Counted from the first letter of the stretch, positions 43,189-51,769 are shown. The stretch is 64,000 bases of DNA from Spirosoma panaciterrae DSM 21099 (GCF_000374025.1 NZ_KB893239.1:206844-270843); one strand, 5' to 3'. The notes: generated from the letters alone by a model not told the origin. Numbers and translations are program-made.

Positions 43189-43274
43189 TTTTTGTCATGG
43201 CGACGCAGGAGCCATCTTCGAATACAAAAAAACATCGCCTTCCGAAGATGGCTCCTGCGTCGCCATGACAAAAA
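43189..43274. repeat. Perfect 32-bp palindrome
   Basis: Arms 43189-43220 and 43243-43274 pair perfectly (32 bases, starting TTTTTGTCATGGCGACGCAG) over a 22-base loop. Its TTTTGTCAT ends also appear in the repeats at 44363, 48677 and 55118, so they seem to be one family with different centres. It likely works as a bidirectional terminator after the cupin gene. Confidence 0.85.
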
Positions 43275-43372
43275 CCTTCTCATAGCTTAAATTCGGGGAA
43301 TTTAACCAGCTTCGTTAAGTCTGACGCTTTTTACGAACTACTAGATAGTCGCATTTCAGATCATTTTTTCGG

Positions 43373-43426
43373 TTACAACAACCTGCGTTTCGGCTACGTA
43401 TCCCGATCAACAGCGGCTGAACTTTG
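43373..43426 (+). promoter_or_regulatory. AraC-type operator and promoter of the dehydrogenase gene at 43453 (copy A)
   Basis: TTAC at 43373 and CTAC at 43394 are direct repeats 21 bp apart, each after a TTTCGG-like run. GAACTTTG, close to the -7 consensus TAnnTTTG, starts 25 bases after the second repeat. The ATG follows 26 bases later. The same plan with the same spacing is found at 45499 and 47720. Confidence 0.65.
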
Positions 43427-43452
43427 CCGTACAAAAAGCAAAGAACAGCATC

Positions 43453-44355
43453 ATGAACGTATTCGTAACAGGCGCAACCGGATTCATCGGATCGGCCGTC
43501 GTAAAAGAATTAATGGCCGCCGGACATCAGGTAACGGGACTTGCCCGCTCGGAAGCAGCAGTTCAGAAACTTGTATCGCTCGGCGTAACACCCCACCTCG
43601 GCGACTTAACCGATCTGGATAGCCTGAAAGCCGGAGCCACAGCCGCAGATGGCGTCATTCATTTAGGGTTTATCCACGATTTTACGCGCTTTGCAGAAGT
43701 GTGCGCCATTGACAGAACCGTTATCGAGACGATGGGACAGACCCTACTGGGCACCGAAAAGCCGTTTGTGGTCACCTCCGGCACTGCCGTAATCAATGGT
43801 AACCAACTGCTGACCGAAGAGATGCGTTTGCAGGGACCTACGCACAATCCGCGTACAGCTACTGAACTAGCGGTGGATGCAGTAGCGGCTTTGGGTGTTC
43901 GGGTATCGGTGGTACGGCTATCGCCCTCGGTGCATGGCGACGGCGATGCGTATGGCTTCGTACCCATTTTGATTAACCTGGCCCGCGAAAACGGTAAAGT
44001 AGCTGTAATCAATGGAGGGACCAACGTGTGGCCAGGTGTACACCGACTGGATGCCGCCCGGCTCTATCGGCTGGCGCTGGAAAAAACAGCCCCCAGCGGC
44101 ACCCGTTACCATGCCGTGGCCGATCAGGGGGTATCGACGCGCCAGATCGCAGAAGCCATTGCGGCAAAACTCAACTTGCCTGTGGTGTCATTAACGACTG
44201 AAGAAGCTCCGGCCTATTTCAACTGGTTCCAGCATTTTGCGTCGTTCAATAATCCGTCGTCCAGTGCCATCACGCAGGCCATGCTGGACTGGCATCCCAC
44301 CCATCCGAGCCTGATGGAAGATTTGCAGGGCGACGTGTATTTCCCGGCGCAGTAG
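43453..44355 (+). CDS. NAD(P)-dependent epimerase/dehydratase-type SDR (atypical a5-like)
   Basis: The 300-residue product is an extended SDR. It has the Rossmann motif MNVFVTGATGFIGSAVVKEL, then GDLTDLDSLKAGATAADGVIHLGF, VTSGTAVINGN, and VSVVRLSPSVHGDGDAYGFV. The usual YxxxK is not obvious (the segment reads NPRTATELAVDAVAALG), as in atypical SDRs that bind NADPH but may not be classic epimerases. It is expressed from the CTAC-box promoter and followed by a palindrome and an AraC gene (44460). The substrate is unknown. Confidence 0.85.
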   Translation: MNVFVTGATGFIGSAVVKELMAAGHQVTGLARSEAAVQKLVSLGVTPHLGDLTDLDSLKAGATAADGVIHLGFIHDFTRFAEVCAIDRTVIETMGQTLLGTEKPFVVTSGTAVINGNQLLTEEMRLQGPTHNPRTATELAVDAVAALGVRVSVVRLSPSVHGDGDAYGFVPILINLARENGKVAVINGGTNVWPGVHRLDAARLYRLALEKTAPSGTRYHAVADQGVSTRQIAEAIAAKLNLPVVSLTTEEAPAYFNWFQHFASFNNPSSSAITQAMLDWHPTHPSLMEDLQGDVYFPAQ

Positions 44356-44362
44356 TACTGCA

Positions 44363-44399
44363 TTTTCTGTCATCCCGACGAAGGAGGGATGACAGAAAA
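44363..44399. repeat. GTCATCCC palindrome
   Basis: TTTTCTGTCATCCC (44363-44376) pairs with GGGATGACAGAAAA (44386-44399), 14 bases perfect, loop 9. It belongs to the GTCATCCC family seen at 48677-48772. It lies right after the dehydrogenase stop and is probably a terminator. Confidence 0.8.
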
Positions 44400-44459
44400 C
44401 TCAATGATTATTGCCCAGATAACCTCAGCTTTATCTATAATTCACAGTACCTTTAAACT

Positions 44460-45383
44460 ATGAACAGCACAGGGCCTCACCGGATCAAGACCATTGCCGA
44501 GTTTCACCAATTGCGGGATCTGCCGAAACCGAAGCATCCGCTCATCAGCGTGGTTCACTTTGACGTGTTCAAAAAACGACAGGGCAAAGGCACTGAACAC
44601 CTGCTGTTCGACTTTTATGCTATCTCGCTGAAGCGGGGCATGAACCATACCTACAAATACGGTCAGCAAACGTATCAGTACGATTTCAACGATGGCGTGA
44701 TGTTCTTCATGGCTCCGAATCAGGTGTTCAGCGTTCAGTTTGACGAAGAAACGCGCGGACCGTCTGGCTGGATGTTGCTGATCCATCCTGATTTCCTGTG
44801 GAATACCTCCCTGGCGTCGGGCATAAAGAAGTACGCCTTTTTCGACTACACGGTGAACGAAGCGCTGTTCCTATCAGAAGTTGAAGAGCAGAAAATGAAC
44901 CAGATCATCCGCATCATCGACGACGAATACCAGGACCGGATCGATGCCTTTAGCCAGGCCATTATTGTATCGCAACTGGAAACGCTGCTGCATTATTCCG
45001 ACCGTTTCTACCAGCGGCAGTTTATTACCCGCCAAAAAGTAAACCACGAGATTCTGGAGCGGCTGGAAAGCATCCTGAACGAGTACATCAACAGCGAAAA
45101 ACTAATGCTTCAAGGGCTACCCTCGGTGCAATACATAGCCGAAAACCTGCATGTGTCGCCCGGCTATCTGCGTAGTCTGCTGAAACAACTTACCGGCCAG
45201 TCGACCCAACAGCTGATCCACGAAAAACTTATCGAAAAAGCTAAGGAAAAGCTCTCTACTACCCAACTATCGGTATCAGAAATCGCCTACGAACTGGGTT
45301 TCGAGCAGCCGCAATCCTTCAGCCGCTTATTCAAAAGTAAGACCCACCAAAGTCCCCTAGCCTTCCGGGAACAGTTTAACTAA
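44460..45383 (+). CDS. AraC-family transcriptional regulator (paralogue 1)
   Basis: The 307-residue product has an N-terminal sensing domain of about 200 residues (HPLISVVHFDVFKKRQGKG, QQTYQYDFNDGVMFFMAPNQV) and a C-terminal AraC DNA-binding region with two helix-turn-helix units. The first is SVQYIAENLHVSPGYLRSLLKQLTG, the second LSVSEIAYELGFEQPQSFSRLFKSKTHQSPLAFR. It is closely related to the proteins at 46725 and 48799 and more distantly to 50801. It lies between two dehydrogenase genes with matching operators. The ligand is unknown; the pairing suggests local control. Confidence 0.93.
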   Translation: MNSTGPHRIKTIAEFHQLRDLPKPKHPLISVVHFDVFKKRQGKGTEHLLFDFYAISLKRGMNHTYKYGQQTYQYDFNDGVMFFMAPNQVFSVQFDEETRGPSGWMLLIHPDFLWNTSLASGIKKYAFFDYTVNEALFLSEVEEQKMNQIIRIIDDEYQDRIDAFSQAIIVSQLETLLHYSDRFYQRQFITRQKVNHEILERLESILNEYINSEKLMLQGLPSVQYIAENLHVSPGYLRSLLKQLTGQSTQQLIHEKLIEKAKEKLSTTQLSVSEIAYELGFEQPQSFSRLFKSKTHQSPLAFREQFN

Positions 45384-45498
45384 GGTTTCCCAAACGCATT
45401 ACTCCCTTACCCGCACGGAGACCAATAGACATTTAATTGACATTGGCACGGAGTACACTCTCTGCCCGAGGAGATCAAATTCACCTTTACACTTTTGA

Positions 45499-45552
45499 CT
45501 ACAGCAAAAGTCGCTTTGGCTACGTCGGTGTCTGGCTGCGTGCAGACCTTTG
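45499..45552 (+). promoter_or_regulatory. AraC-type operator and promoter of the dehydrogenase gene at 45577 (copy B)
   Basis: CTAC at 45499 and 45520 (21 bp apart, preceded by TTTTGA and CTTTGG) and GACCTTTG at 45545, 25 bases after the second. The ATG is 24 bases further on. The spacing is identical to copies A and C. Confidence 0.65.
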
Positions 45553-45576
45553 TCGCATCAACTAATACAGCTGACA

Positions 45577-46353
45577 ATGGACTTAGCAAACAGCACTATT
45601 CTCATAACGGGAGGCACCAGCGGAATCGGCCTGGAGCTGGTAAAACAACTGACCGACCAGGGCGCAACGCTCATCGTCACGGGCCGGAATCCCGACGCGT
45701 TAAACCGAACAAAGACTCAATTTCCCAACGTACACACGTTTCAGAGTGATGTGAGTAATCCTCGCGATATTGAACAGTTATACCAGGAAGTTACCAGTCA
45801 ATTTCCGGCCCTTAACATCATTATTAATAATGCCGGAGCCATGCGGTTGATCGACCTGCGCGACCATTCGATGAGTTTGGAAACTGTCACTCGCGAGATC
45901 GACACCAACCTGTCGGGAACGATCCAGATGGTACATCAATTTCTCCCTCATTTGCTGAAACAACCGTCGGCTGCCATCGTCAATGTGTCGTCGGGGATTG
46001 CGTTTATGGCCTATTCCTCTGCCCCCGTGTACAGCGCGACCAAAGCGGGGGTTCGTGCGTATACCCAGGCCCTACGATTGCAATTGGAAGACACGCATGT
46101 AAAGGTCTTTGAAATGATTCCGCCGGGGGTGAACACCAACCTGCAAAACGACTGGGCGGTACAGCCCAATCCGGCCATGATGATGGAGGTCGATAAAATG
46201 GTAAACGTGGTGGTGAAAGCGCTTAAAAACGATACCTTAGAGATCAAGCCGTTTTTGATTCATATCATCAAGGCAATGAGTCGGATCACCCCCGGCCTGA
46301 TGCTCAAATTCGGCCACCGGGAATTTCAAAAATTCAGACAAACAACCCACTAA
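45577..46353 (+). CDS. Short-chain dehydrogenase/reductase (DltE-like)
   Basis: The 258-residue product is a classical SDR: STILITGGTSGIGLELVKQL, ASP-type cofactor segment TGRNPDAL, INNAGAMRL, IVNVSSGIAF and the catalytic YSATKAGVRAY. The IPPGVNTNL turn and the C-terminal helix (MSRITPGLMLKFGHREF) resemble DltE-like oxidoreductases. I chose ATG 45577, which follows the promoter; an earlier in-frame ATG at 45550 would lie inside the promoter. It forms an operon with a DoxX protein (5 bases) and an AraC gene (6 bases more). Confidence 0.88.
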   Translation: MDLANSTILITGGTSGIGLELVKQLTDQGATLIVTGRNPDALNRTKTQFPNVHTFQSDVSNPRDIEQLYQEVTSQFPALNIIINNAGAMRLIDLRDHSMSLETVTREIDTNLSGTIQMVHQFLPHLLKQPSAAIVNVSSGIAFMAYSSAPVYSATKAGVRAYTQALRLQLEDTHVKVFEMIPPGVNTNLQNDWAVQPNPAMMMEVDKMVNVVVKALKNDTLEIKPFLIHIIKAMSRITPGLMLKFGHREFQKFRQTTH

Positions 46354-46358
46354 GCATC

Positions 46359-46718
46359 ATGGCAAAAAATATCATTTCCTTAGTATTGCTGATCGTATCG
46401 GTAGGTCTGGCATTCAAACACGGCTGGGATACGTTCAATTTCCGGAATCACCCCGAATCGATGAAGATGATGAATGAGCTGGGCATCAGCGAATCGGTGG
46501 TTCCGTTCTTCGGAGGCTTAACGATTCTGATCGGGGTATTGCTGCTCATTCCCCAAACGTTTTTCCTGGGCAATGTACTGAATGCCATATCGATCGTCAT
46601 CATTATGGCATTGGCGATACGAGCTGGCCATATCAATATGGCCCTGATGGAAATTCCGTTTCTGATCATGCCGTTGGTCATGATCTGGCTGCGCTACCCG
46701 TTCGTCAAAAACGTCTGA
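46359..46718 (+). CDS. DoxX-like four-helix membrane protein
   Basis: The 119-residue product has four hydrophobic segments (NIISLVLLIVSVGLAFKHG, VVPFFGGLTILIGVLLLIP, LGNVLNAISIVIIMALAIRA, ALMEIPFLIMPLVMIWLRYP), the DoxX/DoxD layout. Members are linked to quinone or thiosulfate oxidation and to redox stress, but most have no assigned role. It starts 5 bases after the dehydrogenase stop and ends 6 bases before the AraC gene, so all three share one transcript. A link with the dehydrogenase (redox of a small substrate at the membrane) is inferred. Confidence 0.75.
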   Translation: MAKNIISLVLLIVSVGLAFKHGWDTFNFRNHPESMKMMNELGISESVVPFFGGLTILIGVLLLIPQTFFLGNVLNAISIVIIMALAIRAGHINMALMEIPFLIMPLVMIWLRYPFVKNV

Positions 46719-46724
46719 TAGGCT

Positions 46725-47633
46725 ATGACACCACTAAAAGTAAAAACCATAACCGAAGCGCATCGGATTTTGGGCCTACCCGCTCCCGAACATCCACACA
46801 TCAGCCTGTTGAACTACGCCGATCTGAAGATGCCCGACTTCACGGGCGAGTTGAGTGCGCTGTTTGATTTCTATTACATTTCTCTGAAAAAAGGCTTCAC
46901 GAACAAGCTGTTTTACGGGCAGCAAACCTACGATTTTGACGAAGGTATGCTCTACTTTGTAGCCCCCAACCAGCTTTTGCGCGGAGCCGGACCTGAACCA
47001 GACGACGACCTTTCGGGCTGGGTGCTGCTCATTCACCCCGACTTTTTGTGGGGCACTTCGCTAGCGAAGACGATCAGGAACTATGATTTTTTTAGCTACT
47101 CCGTCCATGAAGCGCTGTTCCTGTCCGACAAGGAGAAAGCCATTGTGAATGGCATTGTCGAAAACATTCAGACGGAGTATCGGAACAACATCGACACCTT
47201 CAGTCAGAACATCATCATTTCGCATCTGGAAACCTTGCTCAACTATGCCGAACGCTTTTATCAGCGGCAATTCCTGACCCGAAAAAAGTCGAACCACCAG
47301 GTACTCGACCGACTGGAGCACCTGATGAGTGCGTATTTCAACGATGAAGCGCTGTTCTCCAAGGGGTTGCCTACAGTGCAGTATATTTCTGACAACCTGA
47401 ACATTTCGCAAAGCTACCTGAGGAGTTTGCTGAAAACATTGACTGGACTGAGTACACAGCAGTATATTCATGAAAAGCTGATCGAAAAAGCGAAGGAGCA
47501 ACTCTCCACCACCCAACTTTCGGTATCAGAAATTGCGTATCAGCTAGGCTTCGAGCACCCACAATCGTTTAGTAAGCTATTCAAAGACAAAACCAGCCAA
47601 ACCCCGCTGGCATTTCGGGAGCGGTTTAATTGA
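46725..47633 (+). CDS. AraC-family transcriptional regulator (paralogue 2)
   Basis: The 302-residue product has the same plan as paralogue 1. A sensing domain comes first (HPHISLLNYADLKMPDFTGE, QQTYDFDEGMLYFVAPNQLL). The AraC DNA-binding region follows (TVQYISDNLNISQSYLRSLLKTLTG; LSVSEIAYQLGFEHPQSFSKLFKDKTSQTPLAFRERFN, in parts). It is the last gene of the dehydrogenase-DoxX-AraC operon, so it is expressed with the genes it may regulate. Its end (about the last 55 residues) is almost the same as in paralogues 1 and 3. Confidence 0.93.
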   Translation: MTPLKVKTITEAHRILGLPAPEHPHISLLNYADLKMPDFTGELSALFDFYYISLKKGFTNKLFYGQQTYDFDEGMLYFVAPNQLLRGAGPEPDDDLSGWVLLIHPDFLWGTSLAKTIRNYDFFSYSVHEALFLSDKEKAIVNGIVENIQTEYRNNIDTFSQNIIISHLETLLNYAERFYQRQFLTRKKSNHQVLDRLEHLMSAYFNDEALFSKGLPTVQYISDNLNISQSYLRSLLKTLTGLSTQQYIHEKLIEKAKEQLSTTQLSVSEIAYQLGFEHPQSFSKLFKDKTSQTPLAFRERFN

Positions 47634-47719
47634 CCGGAAAACCATACTGGTTTTTTGAAGAAGAATGAACCCGAACTGCGGACGCAATTGAGCAATTAAA
47701 CAGGCAGTCTGCAAATCGA

Positions 47720-47773
47720 CTACAACGAACCGCATTTAGACTACAACCCCCGAAAACGCCCTGCTGACCTTTG
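47720..47773 (+). promoter_or_regulatory. AraC-type operator and promoter of the dehydrogenase gene at 47804 (copy C)
   Basis: CTAC at 47720 and 47741 (21 bp apart) and GACCTTTG at 47766, 25 bases after the second. Upstream of each CTAC lies a T-rich or AAATCGA run. The ATG is 30 bases after the box. Spacing matches copies A and B exactly. Confidence 0.65.
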
Positions 47774-47803
47774 TACCGTAGTTCATTATAGCAGAAATTA
47801 ATC

Positions 47804-48664
47804 ATGGTACAACAACAGGAAAATGCGGCCAATAGCGGCAATAGGGCAGAAAAAGTATGGTTCATCACGGGGTCGTCCCGTGGGTTTGGACGCGTATGGA
47901 CCGAAGCGGCACTCCAACGGGGCGACAAGGTAGCAGCTACCGCCCGCAACGTCGAAAGTCTGACCGATCTGAAGTCAGCATACGGTGATCGCGTGCTCAC
48001 CCTGGCGCTGGACGTGACCAATGCTGAACAGGTAAAATCGGCAGTTGAAGCAGCTCATGCTCATTTCGGACGGCTGGACATTGTTTTCAATAATGCCGGA
48101 TACTCACTGATCGGAACCATTGAAGAAGCCTCTGCCGATACCATCCGGGCGTTGTACGAGACCAATGTGCTGGGCCCCGTTTCGGTTATTCAGGCCGCTC
48201 TGCCTTTGCTGCGTAAACAGGGAAAGGGGCATATTTTGGGTACATCCAGTTCGTTGGGGCATGTTACGTATCCGGTCATTGGGTATTACTGTTCGTCCAA
48301 ATGGGCGTTTGAAGCGATTCACGAAAGTCTGGCAGCGGAGGTCAACCAATTTGGCATCAACGTCACCATTATTGAACCCGGAGCCTATGCTACCGAGTTT
48401 GGTAGTCAGGAGTCGTTGAAGTTCGCGGATAGTCTGCCGGTTTACGACGAGTTCAAAGCTGCTTTTTTTGGAAATCTACGGGCGTTGGAACGCGGTAATC
48501 CTGAAGCTACACCAGCAGCGATCTTTAGCGTGGTCGATGCGCCGAATCCGCCTTTGCGGCTTTTTCTGGGAAAACATACGTTACCAGAAGTTCGCAACGC
48601 GTATGCCCAACGCATGGCCACCTGGGAGGCCTGGGAGTTGGTTTCCAACGCGGCACAAGGGTAA
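47804..48664 (+). CDS. Short-chain dehydrogenase/reductase
   Basis: The 286-residue product is a classical SDR with VWFITGSSRGFGRVWTEAAL, DVTNAEQVKSAVEAAHAHFG, VFNNAGYSLIG, the Ser in TSSSLGHVTYP and YYCSSKWAFEAIHESLAAEV with the Tyr and Lys. The IEPGAYATEFG loop is common in reductases of the retinol or estradiol-like group. It lies between AraC paralogues 2 and 3 and uses the same promoter plan as the dehydrogenases at 43453 and 45577. The substrate is unknown. Confidence 0.88.
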   Translation: MVQQQENAANSGNRAEKVWFITGSSRGFGRVWTEAALQRGDKVAATARNVESLTDLKSAYGDRVLTLALDVTNAEQVKSAVEAAHAHFGRLDIVFNNAGYSLIGTIEEASADTIRALYETNVLGPVSVIQAALPLLRKQGKGHILGTSSSLGHVTYPVIGYYCSSKWAFEAIHESLAAEVNQFGINVTIIEPGAYATEFGSQESLKFADSLPVYDEFKAAFFGNLRALERGNPEATPAAIFSVVDAPNPPLRLFLGKHTLPEVRNAYAQRMATWEAWELVSNAAQG

Positions 48665-48676
48665 CCAGGTTAAATA

Positions 48677-48772
48677 GCTTTTCTGTCATCCCGAGGAACG
48701 AGGGGTCTTCGGTAACAGTTGTTTTTTCAGCCTCACCCGAAGATCCCTCGTTCCTCGGGATGACAGAAAAGC
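48677..48772. repeat. GTCATCCCGAGGAACGAGG palindrome, 36-bp arms
   Basis: Arms 48677-48712 and 48737-48772 pair along 36 bases with one mismatch (G-T), over a 24-base loop. The core GTCATCCCGAGGAACGAGG is of the type dispersed through many Bacteroidota genomes. It lies between a dehydrogenase and AraC paralogue 3 and should be a strong terminator. Confidence 0.85.
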
Positions 48773-48798
48773 CCAATTGAACGCTTAACCAAGAACGT

Positions 48799-49737
48799 AT
48801 GAAAAAGACCGAGACCGCCCCCATCCGATTCGAGTCGCTGTCCGAAGCGTCGAAAGCGACCGGGCTTCCGGCTCCCCTACATCCCCTGATTACGCTTTTC
48901 AACGGGGTCGATAAGCCGCTGGAAGGTTCTGCTCCTCTTCCCAGGCACGTGCTGAGCTTTTACAAAATATCGTTCAGGCCCTATCTGGGAGGTACCTTGC
49001 GGTATGGACAAACCCATTTCGATTACAACGAGGGCGGCTTATTCTTTGCAGCTCCGAATCAGCTTATTGGCAGTAGCGAGGATGAATCAAATAGCCAGGA
49101 GAAAAGCTGTACCAACCAGCAGATTTCGTTGCTGATCCATCCCGATTTTTTATTGAATTACCCGCTGGCCCAAAAGATCAGGCAGTACAACTATTTTTCG
49201 TACTCGGTTCAGGAAGCCCTTCACTTGTCGGATAAGGAAAAAGAGGTTATTCTGGCCCTATTCCGGAATCTGGAAGAGGAGTTGCATAACCGTATCGACG
49301 AGTTTAGCCAGGATGTTATCATCTCCCAGATTGAACTGCTGCTTAGCTATGCCCATCGCTTTTACAAACGGCAATTCGTGACCCGAAAGGCCGTCAACCA
49401 TACGGTGTTGCAACATCTGGAAACAATACTGAACAACTATTTTGATGGCCCTCATTCACTGGACAAAGGGATTCCAACGGTTCAATACCTCGCCGACCGG
49501 CTTCACCTCTCCCCTAGCTACCTGAGCGATCTGCTGCGGTCCTTAACCGGCCTCAACACCCAGCAAATGATCCACGAAAAATTGATTGAAAAAGCAAAGG
49601 AGAAACTCTCAACGACCCATCTGTCCGTCAGCGAAATCGCTTACGAACTAGGCTTCGAGCATCCCCAATCGTTCAGCAAACTATTCAAGGAAAAGACCCA
49701 ACAAACCCCGCTGGCATTCCGCGAGCGATTTAATTGA
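48799..49737 (+). CDS. AraC-family transcriptional regulator (paralogue 3)
   Basis: The 312-residue product again has a sensing half (HPLITLFNGVDKPLEGSAPL, THFDYNEGGLFFAAPNQLIG) and AraC helix-turn-helix region (TVQYLADRLHLSPSYLSDLLRSLTG; LSVSEIAYELGFEHPQSFSKLFKEK). A short Ser/Asn insert (EDESNSQEKSC) distinguishes it from paralogues 1 and 2. No dehydrogenase gene is directly downstream, so it may act on the upstream one at 47804 or on the M28 gene, which starts 42 bases after it. Function by homology is transcriptional control. Confidence 0.93.
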   Translation: MKKTETAPIRFESLSEASKATGLPAPLHPLITLFNGVDKPLEGSAPLPRHVLSFYKISFRPYLGGTLRYGQTHFDYNEGGLFFAAPNQLIGSSEDESNSQEKSCTNQQISLLIHPDFLLNYPLAQKIRQYNYFSYSVQEALHLSDKEKEVILALFRNLEEELHNRIDEFSQDVIISQIELLLSYAHRFYKRQFVTRKAVNHTVLQHLETILNNYFDGPHSLDKGIPTVQYLADRLHLSPSYLSDLLRSLTGLNTQQMIHEKLIEKAKEKLSTTHLSVSEIAYELGFEHPQSFSKLFKEKTQQTPLAFRERFN

Positions 49738-49779
49738 TAGGCAAGACGGCTGATCACATTAAAACATCAGAATCCGATT

Positions 49780-50577
49780 ATGACACATTTAGAGCTGATT
49801 AAGCAACTTGATAATAAGTCAAATCATGAGCGTCTTGATATTATTATCGCGACGCTTAATCATTTAAATGTAAAGTACGTTACACAAGAATATTCAACAG
49901 GTAAAAACTTGATTGTTGACCTGGGGGACAGGAGCCATCGAGTAGGAATATCCTCTCATTTTGACCGAGTAAAAAATTCCGCCGGAGCAAATGACAATGG
50001 TTCGGCTATCGCTGTTTGCATTGATATAATCCAGAAATTCAAAAACATTGATAATAATAATATTGGACTCAGGGTATTTTTCTTTGACGAAGAAGAAACA
50101 GGACTTAAAGGGTCAAAAGCTTACGTACAGCAATTCGGAGTCAAGGATTTATTAGGACTTAGTAACCTGGAACTTGTAGGGCTTGGAGATAAATATGCTT
50201 TATGGCCAGTTGGTAAATCTTCCCAAGGGAGAATCCTAAGCACATTTGAACGAGTTTCCGAAACGATGCATATCACAACTAAGCGATTTGATAGGATTGT
50301 TACCAACACAGCCGATCATATCTCTTTTCAAAAAGCAGGCTTAGAAGATTCTTTTACCGTTACGTGTATTTCAGATGAAGATATTGAAACAGCAATACAT
50401 TATTACAAAGCACTCGAGTTTGAGGTAGACAGAGAACCGCTGGCCGAAATCATGTCGAATGCACTTATTTTTCAACACTATCATAAGCCAACGGATACAT
50501 TCGAAAAACTAAACGAAAACTCGCTAATAACAACCTCCTCAATAGTCTGGAATACTATAGCTGCAATGGAGTGGTGA
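49780..50577 (+). CDS. M28-family metallopeptidase-like protein
   Basis: The 265-residue product resembles zinc aminopeptidases of family M28 without a signal peptide. It has RVGISSHFDRVKNSAGANDN (His and Asp ligands), VFFFDEEETGLKGSKAYVQ (the Glu-Glu pair), IVTNTADHISFQKAGL and QHYHKPTDTFEKL with the last His. Codon use is AT-rich (runs of ATT, AAT, AAA) compared with neighbours, which hints at transfer from a low-GC source. It lies inside the AraC array but does not look like part of it. The target peptide is unknown. Confidence 0.75.
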   Translation: MTHLELIKQLDNKSNHERLDIIIATLNHLNVKYVTQEYSTGKNLIVDLGDRSHRVGISSHFDRVKNSAGANDNGSAIAVCIDIIQKFKNIDNNNIGLRVFFFDEEETGLKGSKAYVQQFGVKDLLGLSNLELVGLGDKYALWPVGKSSQGRILSTFERVSETMHITTKRFDRIVTNTADHISFQKAGLEDSFTVTCISDEDIETAIHYYKALEFEVDREPLAEIMSNALIFQHYHKPTDTFEKLNENSLITTSSIVWNTIAAMEW

Positions 50578-50800
50578 ATAGTGACCGGAATTGCTCAGGC
50601 ATCAATTACATTTTGATTAGAACCTCCGATTTTTAAACACCTATTGCCTTGCCCCGATCCCCAACCTGCTGGAATCGACGGGCTCGTCCGCGATTGTATC
50701 GTGGATGCCAAAGGTTCACGGAGGAAGAGCGTTGTGAAAACAGGCTGAAATTCCTCAAAAATTAATAACAGTTTTAACTTGCCATTTGCCACGCTCACCC

Positions 50801-51697
50801 ATGAACGTATTCAACGACCTGACGGCTTACAATAAATACCTGAACCTCACCACTCCACTTCATCCATTGATGGATAGCCGGGTTTGCAAACAGGCTATTC
50901 CCAATTTCCCCACATCCAGCGACGAGATACAGGTCAATCTGTATAAAATCTCGTTGAAGAAACATTTTCCCGGCGACATTAAATACGGCAAGGCTAAATA
51001 CAATACCGAAAACGGGCTGATGTTATTCAGCGAACCGGGGCAGGTGGTATCGTGGGATGCACTCACCTTCTGGGACGGATACGCCTTTGTGTTCCATCCC
51101 GACCTGATCAAAAAACACCCGATAGCCAGCAAAATCACGCAGTATACCTATTTCAGCTACGAAATCAACGATGCGCTGTTTATGACTGCCGAGGAGGAAC
51201 AGACCATTACCTGGCTGTTCACCAAAATTCATTACGAACTGGTCGACAATAAACACAAAGCCAACGAGGATGTTATTCTGTCGCTTCTAAACGTCATTCT
51301 CACGTATGCCGAGCTGTATTATAAGCGGCAGTTTAGCGAAACAGACAATCCTCAAACTTCGGTTGTGTCAAAAGTCAAAACGGTGCTTCAACGTCACTAC
51401 AACGATCTGTCAACGCCCGTACCGAATCTGCCCAGTGTTTCGTCCATTGCCGGGGAGCTGCATCTGTCGCCCAATTACCTTACCGACCTGATACGAGCCG
51501 AAACCGGGAAAAGTACCATTAGTATTATCCACAACTACATAATTGAGCAGGCCGAAATCCTGTTACTACAAACCGATCTGAATGTGAGTAACATAGCCTA
51601 TCAGCTTGGGTTCGATAACGTTCCATACTTTTCAAAACTATTCAAAAAAACCAAAGGTATCTCGCCCACCGAAATCAGAAATCAGGGAAATGTATAA
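50801..51697 (+). CDS. AraC-family transcriptional regulator (paralogue 4, diverged)
   Basis: The 298-residue product is a more distant member of the AraC group. Sensing part: NVFNDLTAYNKYLNLTTPLH, KYNTENGLMLFSEPGQVVSW. DNA-binding part: PSVSSIAGELHLSPNYLTDLIRAETGK and DLNVSNIAYQLGFDNVPYFSKLFKKTKGISPTE. The conserved end seen in paralogues 1-3 is changed here (IIEQAEILLLQTDLNVSN). The ATG at 50801 is preferred to a TTG five codons earlier. It is followed 72 bases later by the enoyl-CoA hydratase gene, which it may control. Confidence 0.92.
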   Translation: MNVFNDLTAYNKYLNLTTPLHPLMDSRVCKQAIPNFPTSSDEIQVNLYKISLKKHFPGDIKYGKAKYNTENGLMLFSEPGQVVSWDALTFWDGYAFVFHPDLIKKHPIASKITQYTYFSYEINDALFMTAEEEQTITWLFTKIHYELVDNKHKANEDVILSLLNVILTYAELYYKRQFSETDNPQTSVVSKVKTVLQRHYNDLSTPVPNLPSVSSIAGELHLSPNYLTDLIRAETGKSTISIIHNYIIEQAEILLLQTDLNVSNIAYQLGFDNVPYFSKLFKKTKGISPTEIRNQGNV

Positions 51698-51769
51698 GCC
51701 TTTCCGGGCTTTGTATTAGTAGTCAGAAAAGGTCATAATTCAATTTTGTGCTTGCAACATGAACGAATT

